Source of the DNA: Acidobacteriota bacterium
GTDB taxonomy: Bacteria > Acidobacteriota > Polarisedimenticolia > J045
Reading direction: 5' to 3'
Length of the DNA stretch: 13,386 nucleotides
Assembly: GCA_027001345.1 (NCBI GenBank)
Contig: JALTMS010000368.1
Coordinates: 1-13,386 of the forward strand
Positions 1-6,175 of this stretch are shown one piece after another; positions within the stretch are counted from its first letter, which is position 1; each line of letters begins with the position of its first letter. A program made the position numbers and the translations under genes. Under the pieces are notes generated by a model, which saw only the letters and a list, made by a program, of their open reading frames with translations, did not search any database and was not told where the DNA came from.

Positions 1-168
1 CAGCTCCGAACCGCCCGGCCCAACCTGCGCCTGGTGATGATGAGCGGCTATCCCCTGGGTGACGAGAGCCGCGAACTGGTGGAACGTGGAGAGATGTGCT
101 TCATCCAGAAGCCGGTCGGCCTGCCCGACCTGTGCCGAGTGATCCGCAGCGCTCTGGACGCCGACTGA
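1..168 (+). CDS. C-terminal end of a response-regulator receiver (REC) domain protein, 5'-truncated
   Basis: This is an open frame from base 1 to a TGA at 166-168, giving 55 residues. It carries the end of a CheY-like receiver domain: a beta-4 segment reading LRLVMMSGYP, then the conserved Lys-Pro pair in FIQKPVG, then a last helix (LPDLCRVIRSALD). That Lys contacts the phosphoryl group in the family. The protein ends right after the domain, as in hybrid histidine kinases or single-domain regulators whose receiver is C-terminal. The N-terminal part and the phospho-acceptor Asp lie outside the window, so I cannot tell which. It converges with the next gene, with only 8 bases between the stop codons. 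Confidence 0.8.
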   Translation, partial: QLRTARPNLRLVMMSGYPLGDESRELVERGEMCFIQKPVGLPDLCRVIRSALDAD

Positions 169-176
169 TCTCAGCG

Positions 177-398
177 TCAGTGCGTCGGCTCCGACGGCCA
201 GCGAGCGAAGGCGAAATAGTAGAGCGCCACGAGATTGAGCAGGGGAACGAGAATCACCAGCCCATACCAGCCGGGAAAGCCCATTCTCGAACAGATCTTC
301 CAGGCAGGAAAAACCAGTAGGACCTGCCAGACGATCAAGGCAAGGCCGATGAAGATCATCTCGCTGATTCCCAGAGGACTGCTCAGGGCAAGCATCAT
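177..398 (-). CDS. Small two-helix integral membrane protein of unknown function (73 aa)
   Basis: There are two strongly hydrophobic segments, about residues 14-32 and 44-65, joined by a short basic loop (KICSRMGFPGW). The C-terminus is short and polar. The loop pattern, a Gly-Phe-Pro-Gly-Trp followed by a hydrophobic run with Pro and Asn, resembles small DUF805/DUF5684-like membrane proteins, but I cannot assign a family. The frame opens with two consecutive ATG codons (396-398 and 393-395). Purine-rich AAGGAG and AGGG stretches lie 8-18 bases upstream, so either Met could be the start. The gene sits downstream of the terminator-like hairpin that follows the large secreted-protein gene, so it is probably transcribed on its own. 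No catalytic residues are visible. Function unknown. Confidence 0.65.
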   Translation of the reverse strand: MMLALSSPLGISEMIFIGLALIVWQVLLVFPAWKICSRMGFPGWYGLVILVPLLNLVALYYFAFARWPSEPTH

Positions 399-480
399 GG
401 TCGTTCCCTTTCTCCTTTCCGCTCGGTGGTCGCCAGCGCGTATCTTATCCCTGTCGATGCTATCACGGAAAGGGAAGGAG

Positions 481-504
481 AAAACAGGACGGTGAACTCC
501 TGTT
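481..504 (-). terminator. Probable Rho-independent terminator of the nadA-ygfZ-secreted protein unit
   Basis: On the minus strand a perfect 7-bp stem (AACAGGA / TCCTGTT) with an 8-nt loop is followed by a T-rich run (TTTTCTCC). It lies about 38 bases past the stop codon of the secreted protein gene. The lowest base pairs are A-T and merge with the T-run, so the effective stem is short. This makes the call plausible rather than certain. Confidence 0.5.
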
Positions 505-541
505 GCAAAGATGAGAAGGCGCGAAGAGGCCGGGGGCGGGC

Positions 542-2758
542 TCAGTCCTGCGACTCGTTCCCCTCGAGATCCACCGCGTTGACGAAGTAGAAATAGGCTG
601 TTCCGGGATCGGGCCGCTCCGGGTCATCCGCCCGGGTGTCAGCAACCTGCAGCAAGAGCCATGTATCGTCCGGGACGGGATGGGTCTGCATGAAGTCGGC
701 CCGCGACGAGCGCCGCATTTTGTAGGTATCGGCGGCCACCGCCGCGGCCCACTCCAGGGCATCGACCTGCTCGAGACCCACGAAGAGCGACGGCCCGACA
801 GAGCCCGGGCCGGCCGGCCCGCAGGGCGCTTCCGTATCGCCCGTATTCTGAGGCTCGGAGGGCTCCCGCAAGGCGAAGTCCGCACTGTTGTCGTCGCTGT
901 CCTGGCCATTGCCGCAGGCGGCGTTCGCCGCTCCGGGCCGACGCTCGATCGATGCCCCCGCTCCGTGGGCCGGTGCCGCAGCCGTCTCGGGACAATCGGC
1001 GCTGCCCCACCCCAGCTTGTCGATGATCGATCCACCGCTGCACCCTGCGAGGGTCTGCTGCCGATCGACGAGAAAGACGTGCCCCCCTCCAGCACTCATC
1101 AGGAACACGCTCTGCACCGCATCGGCCGGCACAGAACCGGTGTACTCCGGCCGAGCCACCAGGTAGTAGCCATCGGCGGAAATGCTCGCCGTGGCGGGCA
1201 GGTCGAAGCGCAGGTAGGTCGTTCCGCCCGCGCTCTTGTACTGCACGCTCCAGCTCGACAGGTCCACCGGACTGTCGGTGGGATTGTAGATCTCGATGAA
1301 CTCGTCATCGTGACTCGCAGCGCCGCGAGTCTGCACCTCGCTGAGCAGCAGGTGGTCGGCGACGGGCCCACCGGAGCCGGCCCGGCCGGTGGTCGCCCCG
1401 CTGGTGTTGGAAAGGGGCGATCGGTTGAGAAAGTCGTCCTCGGTGACCAGAGCGAACCAGTAGCTGGTCTCGGGATCGAGGCCGGTGACGTCCCAGGCCT
1501 CGGCGGCTCCCGCATCGGCAGGCGCCGGCTCGTCGTCGAGGGGGACGGCCGCGGCAAAGTCCGCCGCGGTGCGGATCGGCGTCGCCGCGCGGCGTATGTC
1601 GTAGCGATAGGCCCGCCCGGAAGTGCCGTCGTCTCCCGGCGCTGTCCACTCGAGGCGCACACGATCGGCGTCGAGGGGCCGGGCTCGCAGGTCGTCCACC
1701 GCAGCAGGCGGAACGGTATCCGGAGCGGCATCGGCCAGAAAGGCGACGGCGTTGAGGTGGATCTCCCGATTGTTCACCCCGCCGGATGCCTTGTCCCAGC
1801 CGTCGTAGAGGTTGTCGCCGAGATCCCCCGTACCGTCGTCCGCCGGCGACGAGTCGCCGATGCAGACGATCCGCCCCGCACCGTACCAGGCCGACGCCGC
1901 CGTCACGCGCCGGTCTCCCTGCTCCGGTGTGTCAGTTTTCCAGACGTGACCACGGGCAGTGGAGTTGGCCTGCCGATCGAGGGTCATCGAGGTCGCACCG
2001 AACAGCCCCAGGCCACCGCTGCCATCGCCGTGAGGGCCGTGGATCAGAGGGTCGTCGGGATCGCCCGAGACGTTGTCGTCGACCCCGTCGTCGAACCAGT
2101 AATCGGCGTCACTCAGGCCGCTGATCTCCTCGACGTTGAATACGATGCCGAACAGGCCGGCGTCGGTGATCGCGCCGCCACTGATCACCACACCCATCAG
2201 ATCGTTGCCGATGTGGGGCGCATCGAAACCGTCGCAGTCCCGATCCGAGGTCTGATGGTCGGCGATCAGCAGCAGGCCGCCCCCATCCTGCACGAAGGCG
2301 CGGACGGCCGTGATCTCTTCCGCATCCAGGGGCCGATTCGGCTCGGGCAGCACCAGCACGTCGTAGCCCGCCAGATCCTGGGGGTTGGTTGCATCCTGAT
2401 AGCTCAGCACCCCGCCGGGCGGCAAGGACTCGACGTCATAGCCGAGCTTGACCAGGTCGATCCCGAAGGCGGAAAGGGCCCCGGTCCAGGTGGTCTCCGG
2501 ATCGTCCGGCAGGATCGACGCCGGTGCCGGCGTGGGGTGACGCTGGGCCCGCGACTCGTTCTCCCACTGCCCGCAGGGGTAGTGCTCCTGGTCGAGATCC
2601 CAGCTATCGGCATCGATCACCCAGTCGGCGTTGCCCGCATTTTCCCGGTGGGCCGCATCGAAGAGCACCCGCACCTGGCCCACCGCGCAGGGGCCCACTC
2701 CGACCAGCAGCAGGAGCAGAACCAGGCTTCTCGAGCCGAACGAGCGAAGGTGGGTCAT
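542..2758 (-). CDS. Secreted multidomain protein: GATase/DUF4350-like domain, fibronectin type III, lamin-tail domain, second fn3-like domain (738 aa)
   Basis: The start chosen is the ATG at 2756-2758, which begins MTHLRSFGSRS followed by a leucine-rich core and a likely signal-peptidase site near residues 25-28. The open frame extends 43 codons further upstream, but that stretch is not signal-like and reaches into ygfZ. Residues about 29-345 resemble a class-I glutamine-amidotransferase-like/DUF4350 fold: alternating strands such as YDVLVLPEPN and GGGLLLIADHQ, and a final RIVCIGDSSPADD strand with a NNREIHLNAVAFLA helix. Residues about 350-458 fit fibronectin type III (AVDDLRARPL, LEWTAPGDD, TSYWFALVTEDDF). 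Residues about 468-625 fit a lamin-tail domain (LLLSEVQTRG, EFIEIYNPTDSPVDLSSW, YYLVARPEY). Residues 640-738 look like another fn3-type module. It is probably an exported or cell-surface protein. Substrate and activity are unknown. It is the third gene of the nadA unit, 52 bases after ygfZ. Confidence 0.8.
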   Translation of the reverse strand: MTHLRSFGSRSLVLLLLLVGVGPCAVGQVRVLFDAAHRENAGNADWVIDADSWDLDQEHYPCGQWENESRAQRHPTPAPASILPDDPETTWTGALSAFGIDLVKLGYDVESLPPGGVLSYQDATNPQDLAGYDVLVLPEPNRPLDAEEITAVRAFVQDGGGLLLIADHQTSDRDCDGFDAPHIGNDLMGVVISGGAITDAGLFGIVFNVEEISGLSDADYWFDDGVDDNVSGDPDDPLIHGPHGDGSGGLGLFGATSMTLDRQANSTARGHVWKTDTPEQGDRRVTAASAWYGAGRIVCIGDSSPADDGTGDLGDNLYDGWDKASGGVNNREIHLNAVAFLADAAPDTVPPAAVDDLRARPLDADRVRLEWTAPGDDGTSGRAYRYDIRRAATPIRTAADFAAAVPLDDEPAPADAGAAEAWDVTGLDPETSYWFALVTEDDFLNRSPLSNTSGATTGRAGSGGPVADHLLLSEVQTRGAASHDDEFIEIYNPTDSPVDLSSWSVQYKSAGGTTYLRFDLPATASISADGYYLVARPEYTGSVPADAVQSVFLMSAGGGHVFLVDRQQTLAGCSGGSIIDKLGWGSADCPETAAAPAHGAGASIERRPGAANAACGNGQDSDDNSADFALREPSEPQNTGDTEAPCGPAGPGSVGPSLFVGLEQVDALEWAAAVAADTYKMRRSSRADFMQTHPVPDDTWLLLQVADTRADDPERPDPGTAYFYFVNAVDLEGNESQD

Positions 2759-2810
2759 CCCAGGAAATCTACACCATCGGGCTCGGACGGCATCGACCCG
2801 ACCGGAGGGC

Positions 2811-3764
2811 TCATCGACAGGCTGGGTCGAAATCGAGCAGATTCCCGACCGGGCCATCGGGCGCCAGCCAGCGCACTTCACCGCCATCGAGGGCCTGGCG
2901 CGTGATCACGACCATCGCCCGCAGGCGACCGTCGCCGCCGGGCCAGCCCTCGAGCACGGTCCCCGCGGCCCGGCCGTCGGCGTAGATCACGGCCCCCGGC
3001 TCGGCCGCGGCCCCTGGGGGGCCGAGCAGCAGACCGGCGGTGCGCGGCGAGGAGCCGAGGTGATGCAGGCGGGAGACCACCTCTTGGCCGGGGTAGCAGC
3101 CCTTGGTCAGGCTCACCGCCCCCGCCTCGATCAGCCGCAGCGCCTGGGGCACAAAGTGCTCGCTGGTGGCGGCATGAATCGGAGCCAGGCCCAGGTGGAG
3201 ATCCAGGGCGTACCAGACCTCCGGCCCGCTCGACACGCTACCCTCGCCCAGAGCCTGCCACAGCGCTTGCCGGCGGGAGGGGCAGAAGTAGAGTTCGAAG
3301 CGGGGAAACAGGCCCGGCACCCGGAGGACCACCAGGTCGTCCTTCTCGATGCGCCCGTCCACCTCATCCGGCACGGGCAAGTCCAGTACCCGGAGGCGAT
3401 CCGCCGCCGAGAGCCCACCGACACCGATCACCGCCACCATCGGCCGGGCGTCCTCCACCTCGACCCGGGCGCGCAAGCGATAGGACTCGAGTCGCTGGCC
3501 GACCGACGCCGCCACGTCCCGGGGCAGACGGAGAATCCAGGCATCACCCTTGCGAAACAGACGGAAGACGGCGATCACGCGCCCCTTGGGATTGCAGTAG
3601 GCACCCAGGCTGGAGTGCTCGGCGCCCAGACCACGCACCTCACAGGTGAGCTGGTCGTGCAGAAAATCGGTGGCGTCGGCACCGCTGACCGCGAGCAAGC
3701 CCCACTCGGAGAGATCGGCGGTCAGCAACCCGCCGGCGCGGGCCGTCTCCCAGGCCTCACGCAC
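2811..3764 (-). CDS. ygfZ: YgfZ/GcvT-family folate-binding protein
   Basis: At 317 residues, the length is normal for YgfZ. The diagnostic motif KGCYPGQE lies at residues 221-228 with its conserved Cys223. It is preceded by the family's EHFVPQALRLIEAGAVSL stretch and followed by VVSRLHHLG. The N-terminus (LLTADLSEWGLLAVSGADATDFLHDQLTCEV, residues 13-43) is the usual GcvT-like folate-binding opening. YgfZ proteins bind tetrahydrofolate and support assembly or repair of certain Fe-S enzymes, for example the tRNA methylthiotransferase MiaB. They act in the cytoplasm. The start is a GTG at 3762-3764, only 3 bases after the nadA stop. I see no strong Shine-Dalgarno there, so translation is probably coupled to nadA. 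Placement next to a [4Fe-4S] enzyme gene fits the family role. Confidence 0.9.
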   Translation of the reverse strand: MREAWETARAGGLLTADLSEWGLLAVSGADATDFLHDQLTCEVRGLGAEHSSLGAYCNPKGRVIAVFRLFRKGDAWILRLPRDVAASVGQRLESYRLRARVEVEDARPMVAVIGVGGLSAADRLRVLDLPVPDEVDGRIEKDDLVVLRVPGLFPRFELYFCPSRRQALWQALGEGSVSSGPEVWYALDLHLGLAPIHAATSEHFVPQALRLIEAGAVSLTKGCYPGQEVVSRLHHLGSSPRTAGLLLGPPGAAAEPGAVIYADGRAAGTVLEGWPGGDGRLRAMVVITRQALDGGEVRWLAPDGPVGNLLDFDPACR

Positions 3765-3767
3765 GGC

Positions 3768-4850
3768 TCAGGAAGCCGGACGCATGGCCGCCCGGGGTGG
3801 CCGGCCGATCTCGAGCATCCGATCGAGAGAGCGCTTGGCCCTCACCCGCACCGCCTCATCGACTTCGATCGGGTACTGACCCTTGAGCAACGCGTCGCGG
3901 GTCTCCTCGAGGGTGATCTCGTTCATGTGCGGGCACCGAATCGAGCACAGGCGAACCATTTCCTTGCCCGGGTTCTCGGCGGCAATGTTGTCGCCCATCG
4001 CGCATTCGGTCAGCAACAAGTAGCGACCGGCCCGGCTGTCACGAACGAAGTTGATCATCTGGGAGGTGCTGCCGGAGTAATCCGCGGCCCGCACCACCTG
4101 CGGACTGCACTCGGGATGGGCCAGCACCACCACATCGGGAAACTGCTCCCGAACCCGTCGCACGTCATCGACGGTAAAGGCCTCGTGCACCTCGCAGCGA
4201 CCCTGCCAGCCGATCAACTCCACCTGCAAGTCGGCATCCTGCACCTGGTCGGGGGTGCGGCTGGGAAAGATGATGCGCTTGCCGGTCTCCCGGGCCACGT
4301 TCCCGGCCAGGTATTCGTCGGGAATCATGATCACCTGCTCGGAGCCCAGCGACTCCACTACCCACGCAGCGTTGGACGACGTGCAGCAGACATCGCACTC
4401 GGCCTTGACGTCGGCGTAGGTGTTGATGTAGGTCACCACCGGCACCCCTGGGAAGCGGCGGCGCAGGGCGCGCACGTCCTCGGCGGTGATGCTCTCGGCC
4501 AGCGAGCAACCGGCCTTGGCCGATGGCAGCAACACGGTGCGTGAGGGGTTGAGGATCTTCGCCGTCTCGGCCATGAAGCGCACGCCACAAAAGACGATCA
4601 CCTCGGCATCGGTCTCGGCGGCGCGGCGGGCCAGCTCGAGGGAATCGCCCACCACGTCAGGAACGGTGTGGTAGAGGGCCGGTTCCATGTAGTTGTGACC
4701 GAGAATGATGGCACGGCGCTCGCGCTTGAGGCGCTGGATTTCGAACACCAACTCGGCCTTCACCTTCAGCTCGAAGTCGGGCACGATCCCATCGAGCAGG
4801 CGGGCCATGCGGTCGTAGGTCTTCTCGACGGTGGATTCCTGGATCGGCAT
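3768..4850 (-). CDS. nadA: Quinolinate synthase A
   Basis: NadA condenses iminoaspartate with dihydroxyacetone phosphate to quinolinate in de novo NAD synthesis. The 360-residue length is typical of the longer bacterial form. Conserved landmarks are ILGHNYMEP (49-57), GDSLELA (68-74), VVTYINTYADVKAECDVCCTSSNA (138-161) and LLLTECAMGDNI (278-289). The three expected [4Fe-4S] ligands are Cys115 (in KAGCSLAES), Cys219 (in GRCEVHEAF) and Cys306 (in CSIRCPHMNE). The ATG at 4848-4850 has a GGAG Shine-Dalgarno 7 bases upstream (4858-4861) and a strong promoter further up. It is the first gene of a minus-strand unit with ygfZ and the secreted protein. No nadB or nadC is in the window. Confidence 0.95.
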   Translation of the reverse strand: MPIQESTVEKTYDRMARLLDGIVPDFELKVKAELVFEIQRLKRERRAIILGHNYMEPALYHTVPDVVGDSLELARRAAETDAEVIVFCGVRFMAETAKILNPSRTVLLPSAKAGCSLAESITAEDVRALRRRFPGVPVVTYINTYADVKAECDVCCTSSNAAWVVESLGSEQVIMIPDEYLAGNVARETGKRIIFPSRTPDQVQDADLQVELIGWQGRCEVHEAFTVDDVRRVREQFPDVVVLAHPECSPQVVRAADYSGSTSQMINFVRDSRAGRYLLLTECAMGDNIAAENPGKEMVRLCSIRCPHMNEITLEETRDALLKGQYPIEVDEAVRVRAKRSLDRMLEIGRPPRAAMRPAS

Positions 4851-4867
4851 CGCCCTGCTCCACGTTT

Positions 4868-4885
4868 CCGCGCCGGTGGGCGCGG
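4868..4885 (-). promoter_or_regulatory. GC-rich hairpin in the nadA leader
   Basis: A perfect 7-bp stem (CCGCGCC / GGCGCGG) with a 4-base loop lies between the predicted transcription start (about 4904) and the nadA Shine-Dalgarno. It could affect leader stability or translation. In DNA this GC-rich, such a hairpin can also arise by chance. No known NAD-related riboswitch or operator was recognised. Confidence 0.35.
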
Positions 4886-4910
4886 CCTTGCGCGGGGGGT
4901 TTTCTGTGCC

Positions 4911-4939
4911 ATAACACCCGTCAGCGGCGGTTTTGTCAA
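4911..4939 (-). promoter_or_regulatory. Sigma-70-type promoter for nadA-ygfZ-secreted protein unit
   Basis: On the minus strand a perfect -35 TTGACA (4934-4939) is separated by exactly 17 bases from TGTTAT (4911-4916, four of six matches to TATAAT). The predicted start is near 4904, giving a leader of roughly 54 nt before the nadA ATG. Confidence 0.65.
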
Positions 4940-4969
4940 ACCTGAGCGGCCGCGTCGCCAGGGGGGGGC

Positions 4970-5395
4970 TCAGCGGAGGTCGAGGCGAAGATCGATCTCG
5001 GTGGCGGAAGCGAGGGCGACCGTCCTTGCCACGTGCCGGCCATCGGGAGTCTCGAGGCGGATACGGTGGGTCCCCGGACGGAGGTGCATCTTCTGCGGCC
5101 AGCCGTCGAAGTCGTCCGCCGTGCCGCGAAAGATGCCATCGACGTAGATCCGGGTGGCACGGGGCTTGACGTTGAAGTCGATCACCGCGGCGGGACGACC
5201 ACCGAGTACCACGGTGGTACGGATCGGTCGCGGACGACCGAGCACGATCACCGGTGCCACGGCCACCCGGACCCGCGGACGGCGATGGACCACGCGAACA
5301 TGGGCCATCGCCGGCAGAGCCAGGGAAGTGGTCAGGAGCAGGCCGAAGACGAAGCGGGCAGGGCGGCGGAAGGCGAGTTTCGAGATGGCAGGCAT
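4970..5395 (-). CDS. Secreted PEGA-domain protein (141 aa)
   Basis: The ATG at 5393-5395 was chosen because an AAGGAG Shine-Dalgarno sits 8 bases upstream, and because the protein then opens with a basic N-terminus, a hydrophobic core (FVFGLLLTTSLALP) and an AMA cleavage site near residue 31. The open frame extends 20 codons further upstream without signal-like character. A basic linker rich in Arg and Val follows (residues 32-62). Residues about 70-140 match a PEGA module: VKPRATRIYVDGIFRG, then FDGWPQKMHLRPGTHRIRLETPDG, then a final strand pair. PEGA modules are small beta-structured units of exported surface proteins, and their binding partners are usually unknown. The gene follows dps by 95 bases on the same strand and may share its transcript. 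It is upstream of, and separate from, the nadA promoter. Confidence 0.8.
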   Translation of the reverse strand: MPAISKLAFRRPARFVFGLLLTTSLALPAMAHVRVVHRRPRVRVAVAPVIVLGRPRPIRTTVVLGGRPAAVIDFNVKPRATRIYVDGIFRGTADDFDGWPQKMHLRPGTHRIRLETPDGRHVARTVALASATEIDLRLDLR

Positions 5396-5412
5396 CCTGG
5401 GTTCTCCTTGGT

Positions 5413-5436
5413 GGGCGGCCGGAAAGACCGGCGCCC
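5413..5436 (-). other. Hairpin between dps and the PEGA gene
   Basis: GGGC then GCCGG pair with CCGGC then GCCC around an AAAGA loop, giving nine base pairs with one bulged G. It lies just upstream of the PEGA gene's Shine-Dalgarno. There is no T-run after it on the minus strand, so it is a poor intrinsic terminator. It could be a processing or stability element between dps and the PEGA gene. Confidence 0.35.
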
Positions 5437-5490
5437 TTGCTGTCCCTGTGCCCAAGACGTCCCCACCCGCTTCGGGTTGACGACCTGCGC

Positions 5491-5961
5491 CTACTTCTCG
5501 GAGAGAAACGCGCCGAGCATCCAGAGCGTCTTTTCCACGTTGTCCCGCAGGCCGTCGAGGAGGTTTACGGTGGATCGATCAGCCTCCTCTTCGGCCAGGG
5601 CGATGGTGGCAGCCAGGGTCTCGCGCATCTGCTCGAGATCCGAGTGGTAGGCACGGACCATCTCCTTGGCGCCCGGGACCGACGCGCTCTCGCGCAGGCT
5701 CGCGCCGGCATGCATCTGTTCGAGGGTCAGGGGCGGGCGACCTCCGAGGGCGACGACCCGCTCGGCCAGATCGTCGATGGCCTGGGCCCACTGGTCGTAC
5801 TGCTCTTCGAAGAAGGTGTGGAGCTGAAAGAAGGCGCTGCCACGCACCATCCAGTGGAAAGCGCGAAGGCGCTGGTAGATCACCGCCGCATCGGATACGT
5901 GGCCGGTGAGGGCGGAGACGACGGGGGAGCGATCGAGGGTCGAGTTCGTTACGTGAGTCAT
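5491..5961 (-). CDS. dps: Dps-family ferroxidase / DNA-protection protein
   Basis: At 156 residues, the length is normal for Dps. The dinuclear ferroxidase site is intact by spacing: His36 (FHW), His48 (LHTF), Glu52, Asp63 and Glu67 (DDLAERV). This matches the E. coli pattern H51, H63, D67, D78, E82 with conserved spacing, Glu replacing one Asp. The signature FHWMVRGSAFFQLHTFFEEQY is typical of the family. Dps forms dodecamers that oxidise and store iron and shield DNA during oxidative or nitrosative stress and starvation. The N-terminal tail is short with no Lys-rich DNA-binding arm, so DNA binding itself is unproven. The start is the ATG at 5959-5961, with an AGGAG sequence 10 bases upstream; an upstream in-frame extension has no ribosome site. 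It is divergent from the NorR-type gene and has a sigma-54-type promoter. Confidence 0.92.
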   Translation of the reverse strand: MTHVTNSTLDRSPVVSALTGHVSDAAVIYQRLRAFHWMVRGSAFFQLHTFFEEQYDQWAQAIDDLAERVVALGGRPPLTLEQMHAGASLRESASVPGAKEMVRAYHSDLEQMRETLAATIALAEEEADRSTVNLLDGLRDNVEKTLWMLGAFLSEK

Positions 5962-5986
5962 GGGTGCTGGTCTCCTCAGGTCTGGC

Positions 5987-6006
5987 GGACGGGGGAAATC
6001 CCGTCC
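5987..6006 (-). other. Hairpin in the dps leader
   Basis: A perfect 7-bp stem (GGACGGG / CCCGTCC) with a 6-base loop lies within the first 25 nt of the transcript predicted from the sigma-54-type promoter, ahead of the AGGAG ribosome site. It may stabilise the 5' end of the mRNA. It may also be chance in GC-rich DNA. Confidence 0.35.
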
Positions 6007-6021
6007 CGCTGCCCTTGTATA

Positions 6022-6037
6022 TGCACACGGCATGCCA
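6022..6037 (-). promoter_or_regulatory. Sigma-54 (-24/-12) promoter driving dps
   Basis: On the minus strand TGGCAT, five bases, then GTGCA fits the sigma-54 consensus TGGCAY-N5-TTGCW, with the invariant GG and GC exactly ten bases apart. The -12 C is at 6023, so transcription would start near 6011, about 50 nt before the dps ATG. Sigma-54 promoters need an AAA+ activator, and one of the NorR type is encoded divergently 139 bases away. No convincing -35/-10 pair for dps was seen in the same region. Confidence 0.65.
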
Positions 6038-6064
6038 CCGGGGACGCCTTCTCACGAGTCGGCA

Positions 6065-6089
6065 TAACTAGCTTTTTTACAGCTAGTTA
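6065..6089. repeat. Perfect 9-bp inverted repeat, candidate activator binding site
   Basis: TAACTAGCT and AGCTAGTTA are separated by 7 bases (TTTTTAC) in a locally AT-rich patch. The centre (6077) is about 66 bases upstream of the predicted dps start and about 99 bases upstream of the norR ATG. Its right arm overlaps a GT-N7-AC sequence (6086-6096), the loose consensus described for NorR sites, but that pattern is short enough to occur by chance. Confidence 0.55.
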
Positions 6090-6121
6090 CAATTACTGGA
6101 CAGAAACTCGCCACTGCTTGA

Positions 6122-6137
6122 TAGCGAAATGTCGCTA
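6122..6137. repeat. Dyad TAGCGA-N4-TCGCTA with related half-sites, candidate operator/enhancer
   Basis: A perfect 6-bp inverted repeat has a 4-base spacer. Related half-sites follow nearby: GCGATA (6141-6146), ATTTCGC (6151-6157, the inverse of GCGAAAT at 6124-6130) and TATCGC (6169-6174). The cluster covers the last 55 bases before the norR start and lies about 118 bases upstream of the predicted dps start. It could be autoregulatory, an enhancer, or both. Confidence 0.45.
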
Positions 6138-6175
6138 ACCGCGATACGCTATTTCGCCACAAACGAGATATCGCC

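Noticed and set aside
680..2905. 741-codon open frame on the plus strand opposite the secreted protein
   Set aside because: It is a GC-driven shadow: composition is dominated by Arg, Gly and Val without domains, and the minus strand has a clear signal peptide, fn3 and lamin-tail domains.
2631..4544. 637-codon plus-strand frame opposite ygfZ and nadA
   Set aside because: Both opposite-strand genes are firmly identified by motifs; this frame shows no recognisable protein.
6097..6112. Second sigma-54-like element on the plus strand in front of norR
   Set aside because: GG and GC have the right ten-base spacing, but the flanking bases (TGGACA, TCGCC) match the consensus poorly.
6118..6131. Possible FNR/DNR-type box beginning TTGAT before norR
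   Set aside because: Only the left half-site matches; the right half reads AAATG instead of ATCAA.
5254..6138. 294-codon plus-strand frame running opposite the PEGA and dps genes
   Set aside because: It has no domain; both genes beneath it have strong ribosome sites and family motifs.
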